From the NCBI RefSeq assembly GCF_022811685.1, contig NZ_CP094532.1, positions 521,501-585,500 on the forward strand: a stretch of 64,000 bases of DNA, written 5' to 3'. Numbering within the stretch: position 1 is the stretch's first letter; the number at the start of each line of letters is the position of its first letter. A model generated the notes under the pieces. That model was not told where the DNA came from. It ran no database searches and saw nothing but the letters and a program-made list of their open reading frames with translations. This DNA is from Chryseobacterium suipulveris. Lineage in GTDB: Bacteria > Bacteroidota > Bacteroidia > Flavobacteriales > Weeksellaceae. Both the position numbers and the translations under genes were made by a program. Shown piece after piece: positions 16,670-26,463 of the stretch.

Positions 16670-19600
16670 ATGAAAAAAATATATTTACTGCGTTTTGTTT
16701 TTTCGCTCGTTTTTGCTGTTTTGTCTATAAAAGGAAGGGGGCAGGCTACACTGCCATTTTCTTATGATGATGGAAAAGGTTCATTGCCCACCGGACTAAC
16801 CCAATCTGGATTAGGTTCAGATTATTCAGCGTCCCCGAAGCTGAAATTTGATACACAGGGAGCTGCTCTTAACCTGTTTTTCTCAGATTATCCAGGAGTT
16901 TTAAGTTATAATGTCAAAGGAAATCCAGGTACTGGTAGCGCTACTTCGGGCACGTTCTTAATTGAAGAATCCGATAATGGCATCAATTGGACTACTCTTC
17001 GGACCATTACTAACAAAAATAATACGACAACTACTTTTAATGATAATCCTAAGAACACCACAAGGCACATTAGGTGGACTTATAGTATTAAAACTTCTGG
17101 GAATATTGCATTAGGAGCAATAAATTTGACAAAATCTTCCTGCACAACCCCCACTCAATCCTTTTCCTCTTCTTCTGTAACAAAAACTGTCGGCGATCCT
17201 GCGTTTACCAATACTTTTACCACCAATTCCACAGGTACGGTAACGTACAGCAGCAGTAATACCGCGGTTGCTACTGTAAATACAACGACAGGATTGGTAA
17301 CGATTGCGGGAGCCGGATCTGCAAACATCACTGCAACAACCGCTGCAAACGGATCTTTCTGTGCGGCGACATTAAGTTACTCGCTCACCGTAAATACCGG
17401 CTCAACGCCCTCTATTTCGGCTATTCCCACATCGCTCAGTGGTTTTACCTATGTTGCGGGTAGTGGTCCTTCTGCATCGCAAAGCTTTACCGTAACGGGA
17501 AATAATTTGAGTTCCGGAATTACCGTAACCGCACCTGCCAACTTTGAGGTTTCAACCAATAACAGCACTTTTAGCAATACGGTAAGTTTGCCAGTTTCAG
17601 GTGGCACGGTTTACGCACGTCTTGTTTCCGGACTTGCAGTGAACAATTATTCGGGGAATATTTCTTTATCCAGTACCGGTGCAACCACACAGAATGTGGC
17701 AGTTTCGGGGAGCGTGACGGCGGCAGTTTGTACTTTTTCCGAGACGTTTAGCGGAATTGGAACTACTGCAAGTTACGGCACACGAACTTGGACAGGTATT
17801 GATTCGACGGGTGGGAATACCGGTGCGTGGACTGCCACGGATGCAAGAGAAGATCAGACGATTAACGGAAAAGCAATTACAATAAGAAGCGGAGCGGTAA
17901 CCTCACCAACATTCAATAATGGGATAGCAAGTTTGACACTAAAAACGAAATTTCCTTTTGCTGAAAGTTCTGGAAATTTAGTTTTAAAAATAAATGGAAC
18001 GAGCGTTGGAACATTGCTTTATTCTGAAATGGATGGCTCAACAGTTATAACAAAAACATTCAGTAATATTAATATACCGGGAAATATAGTGATTACACTA
18101 GAGTCTTCGGGGGCGAGATACACCATCGACGACATTTCCTGGACCTGCTTCTCCGGATCACCAACCCCCGTAATCAACGTAAAAGGTAACAACATCACCA
18201 TTCCCAATGGAAGTACCACCACTTCTACCGGCAACAACACTGACTTCGGTACGACATTAATTTCTGCTCCAATTACCAAAACCTTTACCATTGAAAATAA
18301 TGGTTCTGCCAATCTGATTTTAGACACTCCTGCAGTGTTAATGCTTGACGGTTCAAAAGGGTTCAACGTATCTGCACAACCGGCAACCAACCCGATGACG
18401 GGATACAGTAACCAGACTTTTACGATCACATTTACGAAAACAACTCCAGGAATCTATGAAGATACGGTGATGATTGGCAGCAACGCGTCGAACACCACCG
18501 TTTATTCCTATAAGATAAAAGCCCAGGTTTTGGAACCGGTACTTAATGTATCCACCACTGCGCTCAGTGGATTTACGTATCCGCTTTCTCAGGGACCTTC
18601 CGATACACAGAACTTCACAGTGAACGCGAGCAATCTTAGTAGTGATGTTACCGTAACTTCCACCACAAACTGGGAAATCTCAACCAACCTAACTTATGAT
18701 GGAAGCAATACAAGTCCTTACAATAGCATTACCTTACCGAAGACTGCTTCGAACACCGCACAAACCAATCCGAGCATCCATGTGAGGTTGAAAGACGGAC
18801 TTCCCATTGGAATTTATTCCGGAACTATTACCATTGCTACGCCGGGAACTGCCTCGAAGACAATTGCTTTGAGCGGGGAAGTAACTGCGGGTATACCTTC
18901 TATAAAAGTTACAGGCGCAGGAAGTACGATTAATAATGGCAGCAGCAACCCAACTGGTTTGAACAACACACTTTTTGCCGGAACCAATTTGGGAAGCTCC
19001 AGTATCATAAAAGATTACGTAATTGAGAACAGGGGAGCGCTACCTTTAGTGATCAATGAGATTACGCTTACCGGCGCAGATGTTTCTAATTTTGTCCTGA
19101 TCAATCCGCCTGCACCGGGAACAACGCTTAATCAGTTCGAGACGTACACGTTTTCTGCACAGTTCGCTCCGGTATCAGAAGGGGTTAAGAATGCAACCGT
19201 TACGATATCAAATAACGATTCCACCCAAAATCCATTCACCTTTGCCATCCGTGGAAATGGGCAGTATTGCGCGGCAGTGGGTAAAATCATACTTGCTCAG
19301 CAGGGATTTGAAGGAGCGACTACTGATCCGCTTGCTTTTTCAACGACGAGCTTTGGTGAACCAGGTCCGCTCACAGGGCTTATTTCAGGGAAAAGCACCA
19401 CCGCTGATCGACCATCCAACAATAACTTCTATGCTGAAGGATTACAGGGCTATGCTGTGCAGGGAAAAGATCTCGTGGGCGAAATTGAGTCCGGACTTAT
19501 CTTTACTTTTGATCCTGTAAGTACATTACACTACACAAACATTGAACTATCGATGAAAATTGCCGGTTTTTCCATTGGAAGTACTACAAACGGGATCGAC

Positions 19601-21607
19601 TGTTCCAATACCGGAAATACGTGTTTAACCAATGACACGGAAAAGATCGACCGGTTTTTAATCGAGGTGAGTCCGGATGGAGGTGCTAACTGGTACAAGC
19701 AGGCAGCAGTTGTCGCTGGAGAAATGAATGTGGCATGGAGTTTTGGAAGTGCCAACGGTTCACCGGCCTCTATCGGCTACAACGAAAGTAATAATCCACA
19801 GTATTTTAAAGCTTATACTTCGGGTGCAATCAATGCCTTATCAATTACCAATCTTCCTGCCGTTGCAGCGCTCAAAGTTAGAATTACTGCGGGGAATAAC
19901 AGTGACAAGGAAATGTGGGTCATCGATGCCGTAAAAATCACCAGTACCGGTTTGAATCCCAATATTTGGAACGGTACCCAATGGTCGCGAAATACTGTTC
20001 CCATTAATTCCGACAAAGTGATTATTGATGGAAATTATGATTCAGCAGTAAATGGTTCTTTTCAGGCATGCCAATGTGAGATTAAGAGTGGTGCAAAACT
20101 TACCGTTGCTGCAGGAAATCCTGTAACCGTTTCCGACTGGATGGTGAACAACGGCATTGTGTCGGTTCAAAATGATGCCGGTTTCGTACAGGTTAAAGAT
20201 GTAAATTCCAACAGCGGAACGGGAACTTACGAAATCCACCGCGATGCGTTGATGAAACGCCTTGACTATACCTATTGGGGATCACCTGTTCAGTCACAAC
20301 AGCTCAAAGCATTTTCTCCTCTTACGGTAGCGACTAGATTTTATACTTATAGGGAATCTACCGACCTTTTCGAAACAGTAGACTATAATCAGAATTTTAT
20401 TCCTGGAAAAGGGTATGCAATCCGTGCGGCAAATACCAATCTTTCGTCAACATACAGTACTACAGCAGTAGTGCATCCCTACGTTTTTGTAGGTACAGTA
20501 AACAATGCAACGATTTCTTTCCCACTTTCCTATACTCCGGTAACCGACCCTATGACAGGGCTGCATGCTGTTGCAGGTTATAATTTAGTGGGAAATCCGT
20601 ATCCGTCCAATATCAATTTTAGAAAATTTTACCAGAACAACAATACTAAAATTCAAAACAAGGCCTATTTCTGGACCAATACCAATCCAACTCCTTCAAC
20701 TCCGCAGGGATCAACTTACAACGGCGCCAACTACGCAGCACTCAATGCTACAGGAGGTGCTGCAGCGACCAATTCATTTAAGATTCCAACAGAATATATC
20801 AAAGTGGGGCAAGGTTTTATGGTGCAGGCAAAACCAGGGAATAATAATATAAATTTGGTGTTTAGCAATTCCATCCGAGATAACCGACCAGACCATTCCT
20901 CTGTATTTTACAACAAAGGTCTGTCCGGAACTACTGATCAGCTTGACCGCTATTGGTTGAAACTGACCACTCCTTCGGGAAATTTTAATACGCTACTTAT
21001 CGGCTATATTGATGGTGCAACCGATGGCATTGACGAAGATTACGATTCGCAGGTTTTCAAAATGGGCAGCGACGTGTTCTACAGTAGCGTGAATGATGAA
21101 AAACTGATTATCCAGGGAAGAAGTTATCCGCTGAACACGAATGATGTGGTTAAACTTGGTGCGGTAATGTATGAAACAGGAAACTATACCATCAGTTTGC
21201 TGAATAAAGAAGGAGTTTTTGACGGTACACAAACCATATACCTGAAAGACAAGCTCACCGGAATTGAAACCAACCTTAGTATTTCAGATTATGTATTCTC
21301 CGCTGAGCAGGGAACCAGTGCGGGACGGTTTGAAATCCGTTACCTTCCGGAGGCAATCCTTGGTGCTTCCGACTCCACAGCAAAAGGAGATGTTGAGGTC
21401 TACCGCGACGGAAATGCCTTCGTGATCCGCTCCCACAAAGAGGAAATCAAAAGCGTGGAAGTTTATGATTCGTCGGGAAGAATGGTCAGATCAAACAAAA
21501 ATAAAGCGAAAGAAATCAGGATGGACGCGGAAGCGCTTTCTAATGGCGTCTATATTCTCAAAATTGAGCAACAAGATCAACAGATAACTAAAAAGGTCAT
21601 TAGATAA
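16670..21607 (+). CDS. Large T9SS-secreted multidomain surface protein
   Basis: The ATG at 16670 (MKKIYLLRFVFSLVFAVLSI) starts a clean signal peptide; the longer frame from 16601 would bury it. The 1645-residue product holds a Big2-like domain (AVATVNTTTGLVTIAGAGSA), two copies of a repeat that starts LSGFTY and contains LSSGITVTAPANFEVS or LSSDVTVTSTTNWEIS, and two choice-of-anchor/HYDIN-like domains (TIENNGSANLIL; VIENRGALPLVI). It ends with a region homologous to the 13763 protein and a T9SS type A signal ending ITKKVIR. The function is probably adhesive or structural. Confidence 0.88.
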   Translation: MKKIYLLRFVFSLVFAVLSIKGRGQATLPFSYDDGKGSLPTGLTQSGLGSDYSASPKLKFDTQGAALNLFFSDYPGVLSYNVKGNPGTGSATSGTFLIEESDNGINWTTLRTITNKNNTTTTFNDNPKNTTRHIRWTYSIKTSGNIALGAINLTKSSCTTPTQSFSSSSVTKTVGDPAFTNTFTTNSTGTVTYSSSNTAVATVNTTTGLVTIAGAGSANITATTAANGSFCAATLSYSLTVNTGSTPSISAIPTSLSGFTYVAGSGPSASQSFTVTGNNLSSGITVTAPANFEVSTNNSTFSNTVSLPVSGGTVYARLVSGLAVNNYSGNISLSSTGATTQNVAVSGSVTAAVCTFSETFSGIGTTASYGTRTWTGIDSTGGNTGAWTATDAREDQTINGKAITIRSGAVTSPTFNNGIASLTLKTKFPFAESSGNLVLKINGTSVGTLLYSEMDGSTVITKTFSNINIPGNIVITLESSGARYTIDDISWTCFSGSPTPVINVKGNNITIPNGSTTTSTGNNTDFGTTLISAPITKTFTIENNGSANLILDTPAVLMLDGSKGFNVSAQPATNPMTGYSNQTFTITFTKTTPGIYEDTVMIGSNASNTTVYSYKIKAQVLEPVLNVSTTALSGFTYPLSQGPSDTQNFTVNASNLSSDVTVTSTTNWEISTNLTYDGSNTSPYNSITLPKTASNTAQTNPSIHVRLKDGLPIGIYSGTITIATPGTASKTIALSGEVTAGIPSIKVTGAGSTINNGSSNPTGLNNTLFAGTNLGSSSIIKDYVIENRGALPLVINEITLTGADVSNFVLINPPAPGTTLNQFETYTFSAQFAPVSEGVKNATVTISNNDSTQNPFTFAIRGNGQYCAAVGKIILAQQGFEGATTDPLAFSTTSFGEPGPLTGLISGKSTTADRPSNNNFYAEGLQGYAVQGKDLVGEIESGLIFTFDPVSTLHYTNIELSMKIAGFSIGSTTNGIDCSNTGNTCLTNDTEKIDRFLIEVSPDGGANWYKQAAVVAGEMNVAWSFGSANGSPASIGYNESNNPQYFKAYTSGAINALSITNLPAVAALKVRITAGNNSDKEMWVIDAVKITSTGLNPNIWNGTQWSRNTVPINSDKVIIDGNYDSAVNGSFQACQCEIKSGAKLTVAAGNPVTVSDWMVNNGIVSVQNDAGFVQVKDVNSNSGTGTYEIHRDALMKRLDYTYWGSPVQSQQLKAFSPLTVATRFYTYRESTDLFETVDYNQNFIPGKGYAIRAANTNLSSTYSTTAVVHPYVFVGTVNNATISFPLSYTPVTDPMTGLHAVAGYNLVGNPYPSNINFRKFYQNNNTKIQNKAYFWTNTNPTPSTPQGSTYNGANYAALNATGGAAATNSFKIPTEYIKVGQGFMVQAKPGNNNINLVFSNSIRDNRPDHSSVFYNKGLSGTTDQLDRYWLKLTTPSGNFNTLLIGYIDGATDGIDEDYDSQVFKMGSDVFYSSVNDEKLIIQGRSYPLNTNDVVKLGAVMYETGNYTISLLNKEGVFDGTQTIYLKDKLTGIETNLSISDYVFSAEQGTSAGRFEIRYLPEAILGASDSTAKGDVEVYRDGNAFVIRSHKEEIKSVEVYDSSGRMVRSNKNKAKEIRMDAEALSNGVYILKIEQQDQQITKKVIR

Positions 21608-21647
21608 TCAATTTTTTAAGCCCTCTTTTACCTCTTCAAAATCATTT

Positions 21648-21675
21648 CGGGAACCGTAGGTGTTCCCGATTTTTT
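21648..21675 (+). terminator. Rho-independent terminator
   Basis: CGGGAAC (21648-21654) pairs with GTTCCCG (21662-21668) over a 7-base loop, followed by ATTTTTTTA. It ends the large T9SS transcript. Confidence 0.88.
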
Positions 21676-21814
21676 TATTTCTCATTTTGAGATTTTCTGT
21701 TTTTATCAGTTTTCTCAGGAAAATTTTAAGAAATTTTTAATAGATAATATGCTTAGAATAATTTATTAAGAAAGATTGTGAGTTGCGGATAATCTCCAAA
21801 AAAAAGGGATTTTT

Positions 21815-22396
21815 TTGGAGATTCCTAACACTTATCAACTCGACCAACGCATTCGATGTGAATACTGATGCACCCTTGCTGATCGTGGGATCTGATTCCT
21901 TATTCAGGGAAGGGCTTATCCGCTGCTGGTTACGGATGTAGTAAATCTGGGCATGAAAATGTTCCAACCGGGAATCCATACCATTTCGATGGTGGAAAGA
22001 GGAGGGGTGTTCGAGAGTGGACAACCAATTTACCTGCACGATAAAGTACAGGGAACTTACACAAACCTTCAAAATGGAGACTACACTTTCACAGCCAATG
22101 TTGGAGCTGACGAGTCACGCTTCGAAATCGTGTATGAAACAGGTGCGGTTTTAGGAACCGATTCTATGGTGAAAAAAGATATTTTGGTGTACCGCGACGG
22201 ATATACATTTGTAGTAAAAGCGTCTGAAAATATCACGCAAATTCAAGTCTATGACACATCAGGCAAATTAATTTCAGTACAGTAGCCAAATTCTGCAAAA
22301 GCAGTTTATGATGCAGAATCTACCAGCAACGCGGTCTATGTATTGAAAATCACTACTGCAAGCGGAAATATCGTTACCAGAAAAGTGGTGAGGTAA
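21815..22396 (+). pseudogene. Decayed T9SS surface protein, C-terminal region only
   Basis: The remnant starts near NAFDVNTDAPLLIVGSDSL, then a deletion of about a dozen residues shifts the frame into GRAYPLLVTDVVNLGMKMFQ. It continues through a C-terminal region matching the intact neighbours. A TAG at 22283-22285 follows GKLISVQ, after which the same frame continues PNSAKAVYDAESTSNAVYVL to VTRKVVR at 22396. So it has one frameshifting deletion, one nonsense codon and no N-terminus. It is a third paralogue of the T9SS genes upstream. Confidence 0.85.
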
Positions 22397-22414
22397 ATTG
22401 CGGGACAAGATGAT

Positions 22415-22452
22415 AAAAAAGCTGTAGCTTCTTTGGACGCTGCAGCTTTTTT
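22415..22452 (+). terminator. Rho-independent terminator after the T9SS remnant
   Basis: AAAAAAGCTGTAGC pairs with GCTGCAGCTTTTTT with one G-U type pair and a 10-base loop. Its survival behind a pseudogene fits recent decay. Confidence 0.85.
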
Positions 22453-22721
22453 TCTTAAATTTAGTTTCTAAAAAATTAGTGAAAATTTATTATTTGGTTA
22501 ATATAGAGGTTGGTATTCTTTTTGATAATGAGATGAAAAATATTTATAGGATTTAGCTGTATTCATCGTTGTTTGAGAGTACTAAATATAATTGTTCTTA
22601 AGAATTAACAGCTGAAATTCAAAAGTTGAAATAAAAATTAATAATTTTGTAACCTTAATCCTTTCGAAAAATTTTTGCGAATCGGTTTGAAAATTGTAAT
22701 AAAGGCACAAAAAACATTAAT

Positions 22722-23427
22722 ATGAGTAAAGATTTATTTTTTAGAATAAGCGGTTTATTTGCTTTCGTTTTGTTATTTATGTCCGTTGATGTATTCGGGC
22801 AGATCTATACCTATGATTTTGGCACTGGTACAGGAACTGCCGATGGATCCAACGCCAATAACGGTGGAGCTGGAATTACCAACTTTTTCACTGGAACACC
22901 TGCAGGAGGAGGAACGTACAGAGTTCGAATGGGGACTGCTGGAGGTTCTTTAATCCTGGCCAATCCTGGTACTTCACTGGGAACAGGATCCGAAGCTCAG
23001 TTAACCGCATCCAGCAGTGGTGCGGTCAATATGTTCAGTGTGTACAACTGGAATAATCCGCAACAGATTCTCTATCTGAAAACAAAAATAAGAAGTACGT
23101 CCTCTGCAGACGGGACCATAACTAAACACAGCAGGGAATGGACAATGGTCGATTTGAAGTAGTGTATGAGATTCCTAATTTGGCAACTGGTGACAACATA
23201 AAGGAAAGCGTTTCCATTTTTAGCAAAGAAGAATCATTGTAGTGAAATCCTCAGAAACGATATCAAACATTCAAGTTTATGATACTTCAGGAAGATTGAT
23301 TTCAACTGTATCACCTAATGCCAAAATCGCGGAAATTAATTCTTTTAGTTTTGTGAGAGGAATGTATGTTATGAAAATCTCTTTGGCTAAAGGAGAAGTG
23401 ATCAATAAAAAGGTGATTAAGAATTAA
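22722..23427 (+). pseudogene. T9SS surface protein with internal deletion and frameshifts
   Basis: The first 146 codons encode a signal peptide (MSKDLFFRISGLFAFVLLF to DVFGQ) and an N-terminal beta domain. Near 23135 the frame is lost: a shifted frame reads NGRFEVVYEIPNLATG, the usual end of the pre-sorting domain. A further shift near 23235 leads to VVKSSETISNIQVYDTSGRL and a T9SS signal ending VINKKVIKN. The start and the sorting domain are kept while the middle is deleted. Confidence 0.85.
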
Positions 23428-23441
23428 ACCGAAATTGTCAT

Positions 23442-23494
23442 AACTGCTTTCAATAAACAGCGCACTTTATTTTTTTGAAAGCAGTTGTGTTTTT
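23442..23494 (+). terminator. Possible terminator with long loop
   Basis: AACTGCTTTCAA (23442-23453) is the exact complement of TTGAAAGCAGTT (23475-23486), with a 21-base AT-rich loop and GTGTTTTTA after it. It lies 15 bp past the T9SS remnant. Confidence 0.65.
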
Positions 23495-23519
23495 ATCACA
23501 AAAAAACTAAAAAGTTTAT

Positions 23520-23528
23520 TACTTTTGC
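23520..23528 (+). promoter_or_regulatory. -7 promoter element (TACTTTTGC)
   Basis: It fits TAnnTTTG and starts a 180-base leader before the gene at 23709. No TTG lies at the usual distance. It may be the main promoter of the downstream glycan operon, since no terminator follows for several genes. Confidence 0.5.
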
Positions 23529-23708
23529 ATTCGAAAAAATAGAAGTAAAATTTACTGGTTATGTCTTTAACTTATTATTAAATTTTTGAAGTCGTAGTTG
23601 TGAGTTTTAAAAAAAATCATAAATTCGTTGAAATAAAAACGCATTGTCAATTATTTAGCTAAGTATTTATAATTTAGTTTTAAATAGTACAATCATTCAA
23701 GAAACAAA

Positions 23709-23969
23709 ATGAAAAAAACTATAATAATACTGTTGCTCTGGGTCTGTGGGAATGTGTTTTCGCAGGAATACGGAAACCGTTTCCAGCAGAATGACGGACA
23801 GAACAACGTGGAAGGTTCTTACCAAATGGAAAATGCTCCCGGTGATCCACCAGGCGACGACGATCCGCCACCAACGCCAATTGATGACTATGTCCCTCTA
23901 CTTGCAATAACTGCCGTAGGACTTATTGTATACTATTCCCGCAAGAGAATTATAATAACCAAGAGTTGA
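23709..23969 (+). CDS. Small exported protein with PID-type C-terminal sorting signal
   Basis: The 86-residue product has a signal peptide (MKKTIIILLLWVCGNVFS), a short Gln/Asn-rich middle and an acidic proline-rich linker (GDPPGDDDPPPTPIDD). It ends with a membrane segment YVPLLAITAVGLIVYY and a basic tail SRKRIIITKS. A tripartite end (PID motif, membrane helix, basic cluster) is the layout of PEP-CTERM-like sorting signals; I recall a Bacteroidota family called PID-CTERM. It overlaps the start of the polysaccharide operon. A role in glycan assembly is inference only. Confidence 0.7.
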   Translation: MKKTIIILLLWVCGNVFSQEYGNRFQQNDGQNNVEGSYQMENAPGDPPGDDDPPPTPIDDYVPLLAITAVGLIVYYSRKRIIITKS

Positions 23970-24013
23970 AATTTATTCTTTTTAGATTAAATTTGGGCTC
24001 AGTACTGTATAAA

Positions 24014-24622
24014 ATGTACAAAAACCAACTAAAACCTGTATTAGATTTTACTGTTGCACTTGTAGCTTTCATTTTGTTAAGTCCTGTTTTTCTTGTTGTT
24101 AGCTTGCTGCTGGCAATAAGTAATAATGGGAAGCCATTTTTCTTTCAGAGAAGACCCGGTAAAGATGGGAAGATATTTAAGATCATCAAGTTCAAGTCGA
24201 TGAATGATAAAAAGGACAAAGATGGTAATTTGCTCCCCGATTACGATCGGTTGACATTTGTTGGTAAAATTGTAAGAAAAACCTCTCTTGATGAACTGCC
24301 TCAGCTACTTAACGTGCTGAAAGGAGATATGAGTTTGGTTGGACCCAGACCGCTTTTGCCCGAATATCTTCCATTATACAATGCGATACAAAAAAGAAGA
24401 CACGAGGTTAGACCGGGAATTACGGGTTGGGCACAGGTGAACGGGCGCAACGCCCTGAGTTGGGAAGAAAAATTTCACTACGATGTGGAATATGTTGATC
24501 ATGTATCTTTCGTATTAGATATGAAGATAATCTTGATCACATTAGAAAAAGTGTACAAGAGACACGGGATAAACCCCAATAATTATGTGAGTGTGGAACC
24601 GTTTAAAGGGAGTTCTGTATGA
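24014..24622 (+). CDS. Initiating sugar-phosphate transferase (PglC/WcaJ-like)
   Basis: The ATG at 24014 (MYKNQLKPVLDFTVALVAFI) gives 202 residues, the usual size for the PglC-like core enzyme. One N-terminal membrane hairpin is followed by the conserved catalytic domain: RRPGKDGKIFKIIKFKSMND, KTSLDELPQLLNVLKGDMSL and GPRPLLPEYLPLY. It transfers a sugar phosphate to undecaprenyl phosphate at the inner membrane. The following PglD-, PglE- and PglF-like genes suggest the donor is a UDP-diacetamido-trideoxyhexose. It overlaps the next gene by 4 bp. Confidence 0.9.
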   Translation: MYKNQLKPVLDFTVALVAFILLSPVFLVVSLLLAISNNGKPFFFQRRPGKDGKIFKIIKFKSMNDKKDKDGNLLPDYDRLTFVGKIVRKTSLDELPQLLNVLKGDMSLVGPRPLLPEYLPLYNAIQKRRHEVRPGITGWAQVNGRNALSWEEKFHYDVEYVDHVSFVLDMKIILITLEKVYKRHGINPNNYVSVEPFKGSSV

Positions 24623-25227
24623 TTCTTTATGGAGCCAGAGGACAGGCAAAAGTGATCTATGACCTCATCCTTTCAAACAACCACCTGCTGGAGTATTTGG
24701 TGGATGATAACCCACCTGAGAATTTTCCGCATAATCTGGCCATCTATAAGCCGGAAAAAGGGTTAATCCAAGGAAAAAAGGTTATTATTGCGATTGGTGA
24801 TAATAAAATCAGAGAAAAGATATGTAATGACATAAAGTTTCTCTGCGAATTTGAAACAATGCAGCACCATACCGCCTATGTTTCACGATTTGTGCAGATT
24901 GGAGAAGGTACTGTGATCATGCCGAAAGTGTGTATTAATGCAGAAGTGAAAATAGGTAAGCATTGTATTATTAACACTGGAGCAGTTATTGAACATGAGT
25001 GTGTTATCGAGGATTTTGTACATGTTTCACCCAACGCAACTTTGGCGGGAAATATTATGATTAAAAAGGGTGCCCATATCGGTATGGGAGCAAATATTAT
25101 TCAAGGAGTGACGATTGGTGAGAATGCCACTGTCGGGGCAGGATCTGTAATCTTGAATGATGTTCCTGATAATGCCGTAGTCGTGGGAAATCCTGGACGG
25201 CTTATAAAGATGAAGCAAGAAAAATGA
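24619..25227 (+). CDS. Sugar O/N-acetyltransferase, PglD/NeuD-like
   Basis: This 202-residue protein has an N-terminal Rossmann-like half (MILYGARGQAKVIYDLIL) and a C-terminal left-handed beta helix of hexapeptide repeats (GKHCIINTGAVIEHECVIED, VHVSPNATLAGNIMI, GAGSVILNDVPDN). PglD-type enzymes acetylate the 4-amino group of UDP-4-amino sugars using acetyl-CoA; the HECVIEDFVHVSP stretch holds the histidines expected at the active site. It is flanked by a PglC-like transferase and a PglE-like aminotransferase with 4-bp overlaps. Confidence 0.9.
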   Translation: MILYGARGQAKVIYDLILSNNHLLEYLVDDNPPENFPHNLAIYKPEKGLIQGKKVIIAIGDNKIREKICNDIKFLCEFETMQHHTAYVSRFVQIGEGTVIMPKVCINAEVKIGKHCIINTGAVIEHECVIEDFVHVSPNATLAGNIMIKKGAHIGMGANIIQGVTIGENATVGAGSVILNDVPDNAVVVGNPGRLIKMKQEK

Positions 25228-26363
25228 AAAACGAAAAAATTTGGCTTTCATCGCCTCATATGGGCGGTGCCGAAATGAAATACATTCAACAGGCATTTGA
25301 CGAAAACTGGATTGCTCCGCAAGGTCCTAATGTGAATGGTTTTGAGCATGATATCGAAAAATTTCTTAATGAAGATATTTATGTAGCAGTATTAAGTTCA
25401 GGAACTGCGGCATTACATCTTGCACTTATTTTATTGGGTGTAGAGAAAGATGACTTTGTCATATGCCAATCCTTAACGTTTTCTGCTTCTGCAAATCCTA
25501 TCGTCTATATGGGAGCTGTCCCGATTTTTGTAGACAGCGAGAAAGATACCTGGAATCTGTGTCCCAACGCTGTTGAAGACGCGATAAAGTATGGGATTTC
25601 TAAAGGGAAGAAACCAAAAGCTATTATTGCTGTATCATTATATGGAATGCCCTACAAGGCAGATGAAATAAAGGCTTTGTCAGAAAAATACGAAATTCCG
25701 GTTATTGAAGACAGCGCGGAAGCGTTGGGAAGCTCCTACAAAGGACAAAAATGTGGAACTTTCGGTGACCTCTCGGTTCTTAGTTTCAATGGGAACAAAA
25801 TAATTACAACCTCAGGTGGCGGCGCACTTATCCTTAAAGATATGGAGTTTAAGAATAAGGCGGTTTTCTTGTCAACACAAGCAAAAGATGATGCGCCACA
25901 TTATGAGCATACTTATATTGGATACAACTATAGGATGAGTAATATTTGTGCAGGGATTGGTAGAGGGCAAATGGAGGTGCTTGCGGAAAGGATCGATCAA
26001 CGCCGAAAAAACCACTTCTTTTACAAAGAAATATTTAAAGATCACCCACACTTTAAGCTACATATGGAGCCAAGTTCAGATTTCTTTTCTAACCATTGGC
26101 TTAGTATCGTTCAGCTCGACCCTTCATCGAAAATAGATTCAGCACAACTTCGACATAATTTTCATCAGCAAAATATCGAGACAAGGCCAGTGTGGAAACC
26201 AATGCACATGCAGCCAGTGTTTAGGGATGCTTTATTTTTCGGATCTCATCTCTCTGATAATTTGTTTAGGAATGGTCTCTGTCTACCATCTGGCTCTAAT
26301 CTTTCCGACAAAGATTTTGTAAGGATTAAGGAAGTACTATCCGAGGTATTCTTATTATCATAA
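25224..26363 (+). CDS. UDP-4-keto sugar aminotransferase (PglE-like, DegT/DnrJ/EryC1/StrS)
   Basis: This 379-residue PLP enzyme has family blocks SSGTAALHLALILLGV near 58-73, VIEDSAEALGS at about 160-170 and SFNGNKIITTSGGGALI with the PLP lysine at about residue 192. It would convert UDP-4-keto-6-deoxy-GlcNAc to the 4-amino sugar with glutamate as donor. It lies between PglD- and PglF-like genes, completing the set for a 2,4-diacetamido-2,4,6-trideoxyhexose. Confidence 0.92.
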   Translation: MKNEKIWLSSPHMGGAEMKYIQQAFDENWIAPQGPNVNGFEHDIEKFLNEDIYVAVLSSGTAALHLALILLGVEKDDFVICQSLTFSASANPIVYMGAVPIFVDSEKDTWNLCPNAVEDAIKYGISKGKKPKAIIAVSLYGMPYKADEIKALSEKYEIPVIEDSAEALGSSYKGQKCGTFGDLSVLSFNGNKIITTSGGGALILKDMEFKNKAVFLSTQAKDDAPHYEHTYIGYNYRMSNICAGIGRGQMEVLAERIDQRRKNHFFYKEIFKDHPHFKLHMEPSSDFFSNHWLSIVQLDPSSKIDSAQLRHNFHQQNIETRPVWKPMHMQPVFRDALFFGSHLSDNLFRNGLCLPSGSNLSDKDFVRIKEVLSEVFLLS

Positions 26364-26463
26364 GGAAAAATTGAAAATTAGTCGAATTTTCGTATTTTCG
26401 TATACTTTAGTGTGGCTCTCTTTTGTGAGGTAGTTATTTTTTGTTTATTAATCAATTAATGAA

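Noticed and set aside
18019..18429. 136-codon minus-strand frame in the large T9SS gene
   Set aside because: It is a shadow of a repeat-rich beta domain with no start signal or family match.
11909..22285. TAG stops in the GIY-YIG and T9SS remnants as evidence of stop-codon recoding
   Set aside because: Both genes show other decay or are repeat-flanked, T9SS decay includes frameshifts, and intact genes such as rmlC end at TAG normally.
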